Shown: positions 17,148-26,341 of the stretch, piece by piece
Position numbering within the stretch: position 1 is the stretch's first letter
Layout: each line of letters starts with the position of its first letter
Origin: Rhizohabitans arisaemae
GTDB taxonomy: Bacteria; Actinomycetota; Actinomycetes; Streptosporangiales; Streptosporangiaceae
Length of the DNA: 64,000 nt
Reading direction: 5' to 3'
Assembly (NCBI RefSeq): GCF_025996515.1
Contig: NZ_BLRH01000055.1
Span: 310,001-374,000, forward strand
Made by a program: the position numbers and the translations under genes
The notes under the pieces: generated by a model
Seen by the model: the letters and a program-made list of their open reading frames with translations, nothing else
Databases searched by the model: none
What the model was told of the DNA's origin: nothing

Positions 17148-20003
17148 TCAGCTGCAGCCGCTGGTGCTGCCGCAGCCTTCGCAGACGTAACAGCTGCCCG
17201 CCGGACGCATCTTGGTTCCGCAGGTCATGCAGAGCGGCGCGTCCGCCGTACGGCCACTGTGGCTCTCCAGCACCGGGTCGGAAGAGGCTGCGGGCGGAGC
17301 CGGGGCGTCGGCCAGGGCACGGTCCTCGATCGGCGCGGACTGGGCGAGCGCCTCGGTGTCCACGACCACCTCGGTGTGCAGGGACGCCGGGTCCTCCCCG
17401 CGCAGCTCGGCCATGCGCTCGGCGGCGGACAGGATGCCGAGGCCGGCCCGCTCCTCATAGCTGAGGTAGTCGAGCGCGAGACGCCGGAAGATGTAGTCCA
17501 TCACCGACGACGCCATCCGGATGTCCGGGTCGTCGGTCATGCCCGCCGGGTCGAAGCGCATGTTCACGAACTTCTCGACATAGGTCTCCAGCGGCACGCC
17601 GTACTGCAGGCCGATGGAGATGGCGACGGAGAACGCGTCCATGACGCCGGCCAGGGTCGAGCCCTGCTTGGACATCTTCAGGAAGACCTCGCCGACGCCG
17701 TCGTCGGGGTAGGACGAGGCGGTCATGTAGCCCTTGGCGCCCGCCACCGAGAACCGCGTGGTCAGGCTGGGCCGCTGGCTGGGCATCCGCCGCCGCTTCG
17801 GCCGCGCCACGTCCGCGGCCGGTACGGCCTGCGGCTTGGCGGCCTCGGTGGCGGCGGCCTTCGCCGAGTCGGTCTTGTCGCTCTTTTCGGTCTTCGCGAC
17901 CGACAGCGGCTGGCCGACCTTGCAGTTGTCCCGGTAGACCGCGAGGGCCTTCAACCCGAGGCGCCAGCCCTCCAGGTAGACCTCCTCGATGTCCTCCAGG
18001 GTGGCCGACTCGGGCAGGTTGACGGTCTTGGAGATCGCGCCGGACAGGAACGGCTGGGTCGCCGCCATCATCCGGACGTGGCCCATCGGCGCGATCACCC
18101 GGTCGCCCATCGCGCAGTCGAACACCTCGTAGTGCTCCTGCCGCAGCCCCGGCGCGTCGACCACGTGGCCGTGCTCGGCGATGTGCTCGACGATCGCCTC
18201 GATCTGCTCGTCCTGGTAGCCGAGCTGGCGCAGCGCCCGCGGGATCGTCTGGTTGACGATCTGCATGGAGCCGCCGCCGACCAGCTTCTTGAACTTGACC
18301 AGCGCCAGGTCCGGCTCGATGCCGGTCGTGTCGCAGTCCATCATCAGGCCGATGGTGCCGGTCGGGGCGAGCAGCGAGGCCTGCGCGTTCCGGTAGCCGT
18401 GCTTGTCGCCGAGCTTGAGGCACTCCGCCCACTGCCGGGTGGCCTCGACGTGGATCTTCCGGTCCATCTCGTTGACCGTGGCCAGGCGGGCGTTGGCGTC
18501 GGCGTGCATGCCCATGACCCGGCGGTGCGCGTCGGCGTTGCGCTGATACCCGTCGTACGGCCCGACGATCGCGGCCAGCTCGGCGCTGCGCCGGTAGGAG
18601 GTTCCGGTCATCAGCGAGGTGATCGCCCCGGCCACGGCCCGGCCGCCGTCGGAGTCGTAGGCGTGGCCCGTCGCCATGAGCAGCGCGCCCAGGTTGGCGT
18701 AGCCGATGCCGAGCTGCCGGTAGGCCCGGGTGGTGTCCCGAATCTTCTCGGTCGGGAAGTCCGCGAACGTGATCGAGACGTCCATCGCCGTGATGATCAG
18801 CTCGGTGAGCTTGACGAAGCTCCCGACGTCGAAGGTGTTGTCCTCGCGCAGGAACTTGAGCAGGTTGATGCTCGCCAGGTTGCAGGAGGAGTTGTCCAGG
18901 TGGAGGTACTCCGAGCAGGGGTTGCTCGCGGTGATCCGACCGGTCTCGGGACAGGTGTGCCAGGTGTTGATGGTGTCGTCGTACTGGAGTCCGGGGTCGG
19001 CGCACTCCCAGGCGGCCTTGGCCATCCGGCGGAAGAGCGACTTGGCGTCGACCTCCTCGATGACCTCGCCGGTGAGCCTGGCGCGGAGGCCGAAGCTCCC
19101 GCCTTCCTCGACCGCCCGCATGAACTCGTCGGAGACCCGGACCGAGTTGTTGGCGTTCTGGTACTGCACCGACACGATGTCCTTGCCGCCGAGGTCCATG
19201 TCGAACCCGGCGTCCCGGAGCGCGCGGATCTTGTCCTCTTCACGGGCCTTGGTGTCGATGAACTCGCCGATGTCGGGGTGGTCCACGTCGAGCACCACCA
19301 TCTTGGCGGCCCGCCGGGTGGCGCCACCGGACTTGATCGTTCCGGCGGAGGCGTCCGCCCCGCGCATGAAGGAGACCGGGCCGCTGGCCGTACCGCCGCT
19401 GGAGAGCAGCTCCTTGCTGGAGCGAATGCGGGAGAGGTTCACCCCGGAACCCGAACCGCCCTTGAAGATGACACCCTCTTCCTTGTACCACTCCAGGATC
19501 GACTCCATGGTGTCGTCCACGGCGAGAATGAAGCAGGCGCTCACCTGCTGGGGCGAGAGGGTGCCCACGTTGAACCACACGGGCGAGTTGAAGCTGAAGA
19601 TCTGGTGGACCAAGGCGTGCTTCAGCTCGTGGTCGAAGATCTCGGCGTCCTCGTCCGTGGCGAAGTAGCCGTACTCGCGACCGGTCCGGGTGTAGACGCC
19701 GACCACCCGGTCGACCAGCTGCTTCAGGCTCCACTCCCGCGCCGGGGTGCCCACCGCGCCGCGGAAGTACTTGGTGGTCACGATGTTCGCCGCGTTCACC
19801 GACCAGAAGTCGGGGAACTCCACTCCGCGCTGCTCAAAGTTGATCGAGCCGTCCCGCCAATTGGTCATGACGACGTCGCGGCGTTCCCAGCGCACCTCGT
19901 CGTACGGATGAATCCCGGGCTTGGTGAAGATCCGCTTCATCTTCAAGCCCTTTCGAACCCCTTTGCCACCGCGGGTCACTGATCCACTCACCGTCTCGGT
20001 CAT
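17148..20003 (-). CDS. nrdJ: Adenosylcobalamin-dependent ribonucleoside-diphosphate reductase (class II)
   Basis: Reduces ribonucleotides to deoxyribonucleotides with an adenosylcobalamin radical, without oxygen. The 951-residue form begins MTETVSGSV at 20003 like Streptomyces NrdJ; the open frame extends to 20087 but the extra residues are not family-like. Family landmarks are FNSPVWFNVG, GGSGSGVNLSRIRSSKE, the active-site NPCSEYLHLDNSSCNL and PTGTIGLMMDCDTTG, and a C-terminal zinc-ribbon-like tail with CMTCGTKMRPAGSCYVCEGC that reduces the active site. It follows nrdR in the same direction (131-bp gap), and a NrdR-box-like site precedes nrdR. Confidence 0.97.
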   Translation of the reverse strand: MTETVSGSVTRGGKGVRKGLKMKRIFTKPGIHPYDEVRWERRDVVMTNWRDGSINFEQRGVEFPDFWSVNAANIVTTKYFRGAVGTPAREWSLKQLVDRVVGVYTRTGREYGYFATDEDAEIFDHELKHALVHQIFSFNSPVWFNVGTLSPQQVSACFILAVDDTMESILEWYKEEGVIFKGGSGSGVNLSRIRSSKELLSSGGTASGPVSFMRGADASAGTIKSGGATRRAAKMVVLDVDHPDIGEFIDTKAREEDKIRALRDAGFDMDLGGKDIVSVQYQNANNSVRVSDEFMRAVEEGGSFGLRARLTGEVIEEVDAKSLFRRMAKAAWECADPGLQYDDTINTWHTCPETGRITASNPCSEYLHLDNSSCNLASINLLKFLREDNTFDVGSFVKLTELIITAMDVSITFADFPTEKIRDTTRAYRQLGIGYANLGALLMATGHAYDSDGGRAVAGAITSLMTGTSYRRSAELAAIVGPYDGYQRNADAHRRVMGMHADANARLATVNEMDRKIHVEATRQWAECLKLGDKHGYRNAQASLLAPTGTIGLMMDCDTTGIEPDLALVKFKKLVGGGSMQIVNQTIPRALRQLGYQDEQIEAIVEHIAEHGHVVDAPGLRQEHYEVFDCAMGDRVIAPMGHVRMMAATQPFLSGAISKTVNLPESATLEDIEEVYLEGWRLGLKALAVYRDNCKVGQPLSVAKTEKSDKTDSAKAAATEAAKPQAVPAADVARPKRRRMPSQRPSLTTRFSVAGAKGYMTASSYPDDGVGEVFLKMSKQGSTLAGVMDAFSVAISIGLQYGVPLETYVEKFVNMRFDPAGMTDDPDIRMASSVMDYIFRRLALDYLSYEERAGLGILSAAERMAELRGEDPASLHTEVVVDTEALAQSAPIEDRALADAPAPPAASSDPVLESHSGRTADAPLCMTCGTKMRPAGSCYVCEGCGSTSGCS

Positions 20004-20134
20004 GACATTTCCCATCTTGGGGCTCGGTTGAGCCCGTCTCCTCGTCGCCGCGCCGTCGCCCCCGGCGCCAGGGATTGAAATCTCCACCGCCCGCTCTCGT
20101 CCCCCCTCTATTGGAACGCCGAGCCGGGCACCTG

Positions 20135-20602
20135 TTAAGCCCGCGTTTCCCCGTCCGGCTTGCTTTCCCGAAGCGCCACGATCTCCGCCTCGAAATCGGC
20201 CAGCGTCTCAAACCCCCGATAGACGGAGGCGAACCGCAGATAGGCCACCTCGTCCAGGTCTCTGAGCGGCCCGAGAATCGCGAGCCCCACCTCGTGGGAG
20301 GTGATCTCGGCGCATCCGGTGCTCCGGATGCTCTCCTCGACGCGCTGCCCGAGCTGGGCGAGGGAATCCTCTGTCACCGGCCGTCCCTGACACGCCCTGC
20401 GGACGCCGGCGACGACCTTCTCCCGCGAGAAGGGCTCCGTCACCCCACTGCGCTTGCTCACCATCAGCAGCACGGTCTCCTGGGTCGTGAACCTGCGCCC
20501 GCACTCCTGACACGCCCTGCGTCGTCGGATGGCGGCGCCGTCCTCGGTGGACCGGCTGTCTATCACTCGGCTGTCCGGATGACGGCAGAACGGACAGTGC
20601 AC
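20135..20602 (-). CDS. nrdR: Transcriptional repressor NrdR
   Basis: A 155-residue zinc-ribbon and ATP-cone repressor of ribonucleotide reductase genes. The GTG at 20602 follows GGGAGGCGGC; the upstream ATG (20641) adds unrelated residues. Cysteines at 3, 6, 31 and 34 form the DNA-binding zinc ribbon with [15 protein letters not shown]; the ATP-cone ([19 protein letters not shown] onwards) senses ATP/dATP. Located directly upstream of nrdJ, as in Streptomyces nrdRJ. Confidence 0.97.
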   Translation of the reverse strand: MHCPFCRHPDSRVIDSRSTEDGAAIRRRRACQECGRRFTTQETVLLMVSKRSGVTEPFSREKVVAGVRRACQGRPVTEDSLAQLGQRVEESIRSTGCAEITSHEVGLAILGPLRDLDEVAYLRFASVYRGFETLADFEAEIVALRESKPDGETRA

Positions 20603-20667
20603 GAACGCCGCCTCCCTCCCATGCCACCACCACAAGAACACAACTGGTGGTGAATCACACTGATGTA

Positions 20668-20684
20668 ACTACTAGATGTTGTGG
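20668..20684. promoter_or_regulatory. NrdR-box-like site
   Basis: On the minus strand CCACAACATCTAGTAGT resembles the NrdR box (ACAC..ATAT..GTGT family) known before Streptomyces nrdRJ. It lies 66 bp upstream of the nrdR start codon. The usual second box about 30 bp away was not convincingly seen. Confidence 0.55.
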
Positions 20685-21046
20685 TCCTAACCTAGAAGCG
20701 GTGCAGCCGGTACGCAAGTTGATGATGGTGCCGTCGCCGAATGCCCTGCTCAGAACAGGCGCGGGCCGACCCCTTCGGCGTGTCGCGCGGAGACCTCGCG
20801 CGGAGCCGTCCCCGAAGGACCGCGCCCACCCTCCCACAGGCCCGCCGGACCCCGGGAAACGGGCCCCTCCCCCACACCGAAACCCCGCGCCGCTGGGCGA
20901 TTCTCATCACCGCACCGAGTATTTTCCTCACGAACCCGCCGCCGGACCGCGCCGGGACGACTACACGGTGTAATGAAGCCCCATACTGAGGTATGGATTC
21001 CGCCCACGGCACACCTGCGTGAAGCGACCTAAAAAGATCTTCGAAG
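20685..21046. other. Intergenic between divergent nrdR and lexA
   Basis: No gene is supported here. There is GC-rich sequence followed from about 20990 by A+T-richer DNA leading into the lexA SOS boxes. No cobalamin-riboswitch box was recognised. Confidence 0.5.
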
Positions 21047-21078
21047 TCGAACACCACTTCGATCGAACTGTCGTACGA
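21047..21078 (+). promoter_or_regulatory. Two abutting SOS boxes controlling lexA
   Basis: TCGAACACCACTTCGA (21047-21062) and TCGAACTGTCGTACGA (21063-21078) each match the actinobacterial LexA box TCGAAC-N4-GTTCGA with one mismatch and touch without a gap. They lie 119 bp upstream of the lexA start and imply autorepression relieved on DNA damage. Confidence 0.85.
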
Positions 21079-21197
21079 TGGTGGCGCGCGCCATTCCGAG
21101 AGGGCGCAACACTTTCGAACTGGCATTGGATAATATTGATGATTATCGATAGCGTTGCCCCATGAAATAAGGAGTTTTGCTATATGGAGGTGAACAA

Positions 21198-21956
21198 GTG
21201 AGCGAGCAAGCCGGTGAGCAGAGTGTCCGGCGTCCACGCGTGGAGCCCGCGAGCGAGGCGGGCAAGAGGAGCGACGGCGCTGTGAGCGACCTGGCCCTGC
21301 GGCGCAGGGATTCGCTCGGGCTCACCCCCCGGCAACGCAAGATCCTTGAGGTGATCCGGGACTCCGTGCAGCAGCGCGGCTACCCGCCCTCGATGCGAGA
21401 GATCGGTGAAGCGGTTCAGCTCACCAGCACCTCCAGTGTGTCCCACCAGCTCACCGCATTGCAGCGCAAGGGCTACCTGCGCCGGGATCCCCACCGCCCC
21501 CGCGCGGTCGAGGTGAGACTCCCGGGTGAGCCGGTGCTCTGGGTCGACCCCGACTCCAACGAGGAGCCGGTGAGCCGCCCCACCGCGGCCTACGTCCCGC
21601 TTGTCGGCCGGATTGCCGCAGGTGGTCCCATCCTCGCCGAGGAGGCCATCGAGGACGTCTTCGCCCTGCCCAAGCAGCTGGTCGGCGAAGGCACCCTGTT
21701 CCTGCTCCAGGTGACCGGCGACTCGATGATCGGTGCCGCGATCGCCGACGGCGACTGGGTCGTGGTGCGCCAGCAGCCGGTGGCCGACAACGGGGACATC
21801 GTCGCCGCCCTCATCGAAGGCGAGGCGACCGTCAAAACCTTCAAACGCCGCGACGGACACGTGTGGCTTATGCCGCACAACCCCACCTATGAGCCGATTC
21901 CCGGCGATGAGGCGACCATTCTCGGCCGAGTCGTGGCGGTACTCCGGAAGGTCTAA
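21198..21956 (+). CDS. lexA: LexA repressor
   Basis: SOS repressor and self-cleaving serine protease, 252 residues. GTG 21198 is chosen because TGGAGGTG lies 5 nt upstream. The N-terminal winged helix (residues about 42-105) reads [16 protein letters not shown] and [20 protein letters not shown]. The cleavage bond is Ala141-Gly142; catalytic residues are Ser176 (GDSMIG) and Lys213 (TVKTF). The first 35 residues are a variable extension. Tandem SOS boxes lie upstream and a terminator follows. Confidence 0.97.
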   Translation: MSEQAGEQSVRRPRVEPASEAGKRSDGAVSDLALRRRDSLGLTPRQRKILEVIRDSVQQRGYPPSMREIGEAVQLTSTSSVSHQLTALQRKGYLRRDPHRPRAVEVRLPGEPVLWVDPDSNEEPVSRPTAAYVPLVGRIAAGGPILAEEAIEDVFALPKQLVGEGTLFLLQVTGDSMIGAAIADGDWVVVRQQPVADNGDIVAALIEGEATVKTFKRRDGHVWLMPHNPTYEPIPGDEATILGRVVAVLRKV

Positions 21957-21996
21957 TGCGAATCCGGACAAGTTATCGATAACGGGATTTGAGACC

Positions 21997-22016
21997 GGCC
22001 GAGTCTCGACTCGGCC
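21997..22016 (+). terminator. Terminator hairpin after lexA
   Basis: GGCCGAGT-CTCG-ACTCGGCC, eight perfect base pairs, beginning 40 nt after the lexA stop. A 12-bp palindrome GTTATCGATAAC precedes it at about 21972-21983. Confidence 0.75.
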
Positions 22017-22061
22017 TGTCCTTCAGCGGGGCACTCAACTACAAACCCGGACATACCTATC

Positions 22062-22067
22062 TACGAT
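22062..22067 (+). promoter_or_regulatory. -10 element of a probable leaderless promoter
   Basis: TACGAT ends 6 nt before the GTG start at 22074, so transcription would begin at or next to the start codon. No ribosome binding site is present, which supports a leaderless mRNA. Confidence 0.5.
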
Positions 22068-22073
22068 AGGGGT

Positions 22074-23225
22074 GTGACTGCCAACGATCTTGATCTTTCC
22101 GGGTTCGCGAACCGCGACGGCATCAAATGGGCACAGGCCGGACCCGGGGTGATCCCCGCCTGGGTCGCCGACATGGACTTCCCCGTTCCCGAGGTCGTAC
22201 GTCAAGCCCTCGTCCACCGCATCGACACCGACCTCGGCTATCCCGCCTGGCTCGAAGCACAGGACGGCGCCCCCCTCGGGGAGGCCTTCGCCGAGCGGAT
22301 GGCCAAGCGGTACGGTTTCAGTCCCGACCCCTCCCGCGTACGGGCGTACTGCGACATCAACCAGGCGCTTCAGCTCATCCTCCGCCTGATGACCAAACCC
22401 GGCGATCACATCGCGATCCACACCCCCGCCTACCACCCGTTCCTCGACACCCTCGCGGACATGGACCGTCCGGCGCTGCCCATCCCGCTCCAGGCCGGCG
22501 AGAACGGCTGGGAGTTCGACCTGGTGCGGCTCACCTCCGAGCTCGTGCGGACCGGCTGCCGGGTCCTGCTCCTGGTCAACCCGCACAACCCCACCGGCCG
22601 GGTGTTCCGCTCCCACGAACTGGAGAGCCTCGCCGCGCTCGCCGAAGAACTCGACCTGCTGGTGCTCTCCGACGAGATCCACGCCGACCTGGTCTACGCC
22701 CCCGGCAAGCACATCCCGTTCGGCTCGCTCGCCCCGACGCGGACGATCACCCTGACCTCCGCCACCAAAGCCTTCAACCTGGCCGGTGTCCGCTGCTGCG
22801 CGGTCCACTTCGGCGCGGACGGCGCCTGGGCGGCGCTGGCCGCCGAGCCGCGGCACATCTACGGCGAGGTGAACGTCCTCGGCGTGACGGCCACCCTCGC
22901 CGCCTGGCGGGAAGGCGACGCCTGGCTGGAGCGGACCCTGGCCACCCTGGAGGAGAACCGGCGGCTCGTCGCCGATCGGCTCCCGGAGGGCATCGGCTAC
23001 CGTCTCCCCGAGGCCACCTATCTCGCCTGGCTCGACTGCTCCGCCCTCGGCCTCGCCGACCCCGCGGAGTTCTTCCTCCGCGAGGCCGGGGTGCTTCTGA
23101 TCTCCGGGCCGACGTTCGGCCCCAGTGGTGCGGGCTACGTCAGGCTGAACTTCGCCACCCCGACACCGGTGCTGGCCGAGATCCTCACCCGGATGGACGC
23201 CGCCGTCGGCCGTATCCGGTCCTGA
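22074..23225 (+). CDS. PLP-dependent C-S lyase / aminotransferase, MalY-PatB family
   Basis: A 383-residue fold-type I PLP enzyme. PLP is held by Lys232 in SATKAFNLAG; VNPHNPTGR (about 169-177) and the SDEIHADLV segment (199-207) are characteristic of MalY/PatB cystathionine beta-lyase-type enzymes, as is the N-terminal GVIPAWVADMDFP. Likely reaction is beta-elimination from cystathionine or cysteine conjugates giving pyruvate, ammonia and a thiol; transamination is an alternative. No sulfur genes lie nearby, and it seems monocistronic. Confidence 0.85.
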   Translation: MTANDLDLSGFANRDGIKWAQAGPGVIPAWVADMDFPVPEVVRQALVHRIDTDLGYPAWLEAQDGAPLGEAFAERMAKRYGFSPDPSRVRAYCDINQALQLILRLMTKPGDHIAIHTPAYHPFLDTLADMDRPALPIPLQAGENGWEFDLVRLTSELVRTGCRVLLLVNPHNPTGRVFRSHELESLAALAEELDLLVLSDEIHADLVYAPGKHIPFGSLAPTRTITLTSATKAFNLAGVRCCAVHFGADGAWAALAAEPRHIYGEVNVLGVTATLAAWREGDAWLERTLATLEENRRLVADRLPEGIGYRLPEATYLAWLDCSALGLADPAEFFLREAGVLLISGPTFGPSGAGYVRLNFATPTPVLAEILTRMDAAVGRIRS

Positions 23226-23387
23226 AGGCCGCAAGACCCGGACCGGACCGGCACCCGGCCCGGTGGACACCGCCGTCGGCCGTACCGGAGTCTCGAACAC
23301 CGAGGGGCCTCCGCGTCGTGGGCAAGGCCGGGAAACCCCGGTCCCGCCCACGGCCGGAAAGGCGCCCTCGGCCGTACCGGAATCCGA

Positions 23388-25922
23388 TCAGCCGGGAACG
23401 ATGTTGACGAGCTTGGGTGCCCGGACGATGACCTTGCGGGGAGGCTTGTCGCCGAGGTAGCCCTGGACCTTGGCCGAGGCCAGGGCGAGCGTCTCCAGCT
23501 CGGCTTCCGAGACGTCGGGCGAGACCGACAGCCGCTCCCTGACCTTGCCCGCGACCTGGACGACGCAGGTCACCTCGTCCACGACGAGCAGTTCGGGGTC
23601 GGCGACCGGCCAACCGGCCGTGGCGACCGAACCCGGCCGGCCCAGCCGCTCCCAGCCTTCCTCGGCCACGTACGGCGCGACCAGCGACAAAACGATCGCC
23701 AGGGTCTCGGCGGCCTCGCGCACCGCGGGGTCCGCCGCACCGCCGGGCGACGCGTCGATCGCCTTACGGGTGGCCGAGGTCAGCTCCATGGCCCGGGCCA
23801 TGGCGACGTTGAAGCGGTAGGAGTCGATCAGCCGGGTGACCGCGTCGATCGTGCGGTGGGTGACCTTGCGCAGTTCCCGGTCGCCGTCGGCGAACGAGAC
23901 GTCCGGGCCACTCGCCTTCCCCGCCTCCGCCATGACCCGGAAGGCCCTGGCGAGGAACTTCTGCGAGGCGGCGGGCGAGACGTCGGCCCAGTCGATGTCG
24001 TCCTCGGGCGGGCCCGCGAAGATCATGGTGAAGCGGACCGCGTCGACCCCGAACGCGTCGATCTGCTTGCCCAGGTCGACGCCGTTCCCGAGCGACTTGG
24101 ACATCGCCCGGCCCTGGTTGATCACCTGTCCCTGGTTGAGCATCCGCATGAAGGGCTCGGTGAAGTCCAGCATCCCCATGTCGTGGAGGACCTTGGTGAC
24201 GAATCGGCTGTAGAGCAGGTGGAGCACCGCGTGCTCGATGCCGCCGACGTACTGGTCGATCGGGCCCCAGCGGCGGACCCGCTCGACGTCGAACGGCCCG
24301 TCGGTGTACCCGGGCGAGCAGTAGCGCAGGTAGTACCAGGACGAGTCGACGAAGGTGTCCATCGTGTCGGTGTCCCGCGCCGCCGTACCACCGCACTTGG
24401 GGCACTCCACGGTCACCCAGTCGGTCGCGGAGGCCAGCGGTGAGATCCCCTTGGGCGCCAGCGCCTCGCCGCGCAGGTCCGGCAGGACCACGGGGAGCTG
24501 CTCGTCGGGGACCGGCACCTCGCCGCAGTCCGCGCAGTGGATGATCGGGATCGGGGTGCCCCAGAAGCGCTGCCGGGACAGCAGCCAGTCGCGCAGCCGG
24601 TAGTTGACGGTCGCCTTGCCCAGCCCGCGCTCGCCGAGGATCCCGATGATCCGGTCGATCGCCTCCGCCTTGGTCAGGCCGTCCAGGGGACCGGAGTTGA
24701 TCAGCCGGCCCTCGCCCGGCGTGGCGACACCGGTCTCGGCGGGATCCTCCAGGCCGGTCTCCAGGACGACCCGGACGGGCAGGCCGAACCGGAGTGCGAA
24801 GTCCAGGTCGCGCTGGTCGTGCGCGGGGACCGCCATGATCGCGCCGTGGCCGTAGTCGGACAGGACGTAGTCGGCCGCCCAGATCGGGATCCGCTCGCCG
24901 TTGACCGGGTTCACCGCGTACCGGCCCAGGAAGACGCCGGTCTTCTCCTTCTCCAGCGAGAGCCGCTCGATGTCGGAGAGTTTGGCGGCCTCGGCCCGGT
25001 AGGTCTCGAACGCCTCGCGCGCCTCATCGGTCACGATCTCGTCGGCGAGCTTGGCGTCGACGGCGACCACGAAGAAGGTCGCGCCGAACAGCGTGTCCGG
25101 ACGGGTGGTGTAGACGGTGACCGGCTCGGCCCGGCCTTCGATCTCGAAGGCGACGTCGGCGCCGTGCGAGCGGCCGATCCAGTTCCGCTGCATGGTCAGC
25201 AGGCGGTCGGGCCAGGAGCCCTCCAGCTGGGCCATGTCGTCCACGAGCCGGTCCGCATAGTCAGTGATCTTGAAATACCACTGGGTCAGCTCGCGCCGGA
25301 CGACCTCCGCCCCGCACCGCTCGCACCGGCCCGCCACGACCTGCTCGTTGGCGAGCACGGTCTGGTCGTTCGGGCACCAGTTGACCAGTCCGCCCTTGCG
25401 GTAGGCCAGGCCGCGCTCGAAGAAGCGCAGGAAAAGCCACTGGTTCCACCGGTAGTACTCGGGGTCGCTGGTGTGCAGCCGCCGGGACCAGTCGAAGGAG
25501 ATCCCGTATCGCTTGAACGAGCCGGCCTGGGTCTCGATGTTGGCGTAGGTCCAGGTGGCCGGGTGCTCCCCCTGCTTGATCGCCGCGTTCTCGGCGGGCA
25601 GGCCGAAGGAGTCCCAGCCGATCGGGTGGAGCACGTTGAAGCCCCGCTGGAACCAGTATCGGGCGATGACGTCGCCGATCGCGAAGACCTCGCCGTGCCC
25701 CATGTGCAGGTCACCCGAGGGGTAGGGGAACATGTCGAGCATGTACCGCCGCTCACGGGTGTCGTCGGGGTCCTCGCCGGCGCGGTAGGGCTCCGACTCC
25801 TCCCAGCGCCGCCGCCATTTCTCCTGGAGGGCGACAGGGTCGTAGTGCTCGCCGGTCGGCTCGCCTCCGGCTCGCGAACGCGCCTCGTCGCGCTTGTCGG
25901 TCCCCTCGCCAGGCTCACTCAC
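23388..25922 (-). CDS. leuS: Leucyl-tRNA synthetase
   Basis: Charges tRNA-Leu. I choose GTG 25922 ([13 protein letters not shown]), which follows AGAGGGA; an earlier ATG at 25967 is open but has a poorer site. The 844-residue product has the class I HIGH motif as [12 protein letters not shown], a zinc-knuckle CERCGAEV, the CP1 editing domain with [15 protein letters not shown], and KMSKS as [11 protein letters not shown]. The anticodon-binding and C-terminal domains are complete. The 5' region carries a leader peptide with three CTT leucine codons, a GC hairpin and a terminator, suggesting attenuation by leucyl-tRNA supply. Confidence 0.97.
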   Translation of the reverse strand: MSEPGEGTDKRDEARSRAGGEPTGEHYDPVALQEKWRRRWEESEPYRAGEDPDDTRERRYMLDMFPYPSGDLHMGHGEVFAIGDVIARYWFQRGFNVLHPIGWDSFGLPAENAAIKQGEHPATWTYANIETQAGSFKRYGISFDWSRRLHTSDPEYYRWNQWLFLRFFERGLAYRKGGLVNWCPNDQTVLANEQVVAGRCERCGAEVVRRELTQWYFKITDYADRLVDDMAQLEGSWPDRLLTMQRNWIGRSHGADVAFEIEGRAEPVTVYTTRPDTLFGATFFVVAVDAKLADEIVTDEAREAFETYRAEAAKLSDIERLSLEKEKTGVFLGRYAVNPVNGERIPIWAADYVLSDYGHGAIMAVPAHDQRDLDFALRFGLPVRVVLETGLEDPAETGVATPGEGRLINSGPLDGLTKAEAIDRIIGILGERGLGKATVNYRLRDWLLSRQRFWGTPIPIIHCADCGEVPVPDEQLPVVLPDLRGEALAPKGISPLASATDWVTVECPKCGGTAARDTDTMDTFVDSSWYYLRYCSPGYTDGPFDVERVRRWGPIDQYVGGIEHAVLHLLYSRFVTKVLHDMGMLDFTEPFMRMLNQGQVINQGRAMSKSLGNGVDLGKQIDAFGVDAVRFTMIFAGPPEDDIDWADVSPAASQKFLARAFRVMAEAGKASGPDVSFADGDRELRKVTHRTIDAVTRLIDSYRFNVAMARAMELTSATRKAIDASPGGAADPAVREAAETLAIVLSLVAPYVAEEGWERLGRPGSVATAGWPVADPELLVVDEVTCVVQVAGKVRERLSVSPDVSEAELETLALASAKVQGYLGDKPPRKVIVRAPKLVNIVPG

Positions 25923-25990
25923 TGTGTTTCCCTCTATCCGATTGTGGTGTCCCACTTCGCCTGCCACCTCGTCCGTTCAGCTGACCGCTT

Positions 25991-26023
25991 CCAAAAAGAA
26001 ACCCCTCGTCTCACACGAGGGGT
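25991..26023 (-). terminator. Attenuator-type intrinsic terminator in the leuS leader
   Basis: On the minus strand ACCCCTCGT-GTGAG-ACGAGGGGT forms nine perfect base pairs (arms 26015-26023 and 26001-26009), followed by TTCTTTTTGG. A stem plus T-rich run 69 nt before the leuS start and 52 nt after the leader-peptide stop is the expected place for an attenuator. Confidence 0.8.
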
Positions 26024-26048
26024 AGCCGCATCTACGGTCTGATCCGGT

Positions 26049-26066
26049 CCCGGGTCCGAACCCGGG
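26049..26066 (-). promoter_or_regulatory. First hairpin of the leuS leader
   Basis: CCCGGGT-TCGG-ACCCGGG (minus strand), seven perfect pairs with a UUCG-like tetraloop, starting 8 nt after the leader-peptide stop codon. A ribosome at that stop would cover it. Mutual exclusion with the terminator hairpin is not evident from base pairing. Confidence 0.7.
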
Positions 26067-26074
26067 CGGCCGGC

Positions 26075-26125
26075 TCAAAGACGTGGTCGACGCGGCCCGC
26101 TAAGAAGCTGCCGGACGGCTCGCAT
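26075..26125 (-). CDS. leuS leader peptide with three CTT leucine codons
   Basis: The 16-residue peptide MRAVRQLLSGPRRPRL is encoded by ATG at 26125 to TGA at 26075. All three leucines (codons 7, 8 and 16) use CTT, a rare codon in this GC-rich genome where CTC and CTG dominate. The ATG sits 6 nt after a -10 element TACCCT, so it may be translated from a leaderless transcript. Two hairpins, the second an intrinsic terminator, follow before leuS. By analogy with leu, ilv and trp leaders, stalling at CTT-CTT when leucyl-tRNA is scarce would influence termination. Prediction only. Confidence 0.6.
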   Translation of the reverse strand: MRAVRQLLSGPRRPRL

Positions 26126-26131
26126 ACCCCA

Positions 26132-26137
26132 AGGGTA
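26132..26137 (-). promoter_or_regulatory. -10 element of the leuS leader promoter
   Basis: TACCCT on the minus strand, 6 nt before the leader-peptide ATG. No clear -35 is seen. Confidence 0.45.
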
Positions 26138-26341
26138 GCGCAGTCGGCAAGTCGTCGGCATGGCCCTTGCGGCGAAGCGGGGCGGGTCCGATCGGTGGGA
26201 AAGCCCTCCCGGGGAATCCGGCGAACCGGTATCGTCTCCGGGATACCGGGGATGCATGGTGACCCTGTCGAGATAACGGGTACATGTCGCCCTTTAGGCT
26301 TCTATGATCCAAATGTCATAGATAGTCTACTCTTTTCAGCC

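Noticed and set aside
17259-19982. 907-codon open frame opposite nrdJ, and similar long frames opposite other genes (e.g. 11133-12971, 29369-30919, 31043-32338)
   Set aside because: High GC leaves the complementary frames of real genes open; their composition is Arg/Gly/Pro/Ala-rich and they have no ribosome binding sites. NrdJ and the other partners are certain.
20603-21046. Cobalamin riboswitch upstream of nrdR-nrdJ
   Set aside because: No B12-box was found on the minus strand; NrdR control is sufficient.
26041-26110. tRNA gene suggested by a T-arm-like GGGTTCGGACCC
   Set aside because: No matching acceptor stem or anticodon arm is present; it is the first hairpin of the leuS leader.
25967-26137. 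T-box riboswitch for leuS
   Set aside because: No T-box consensus (TGG-ACC-GCG type bulge) or specifier loop was found; the leader peptide plus terminator explains the region better.
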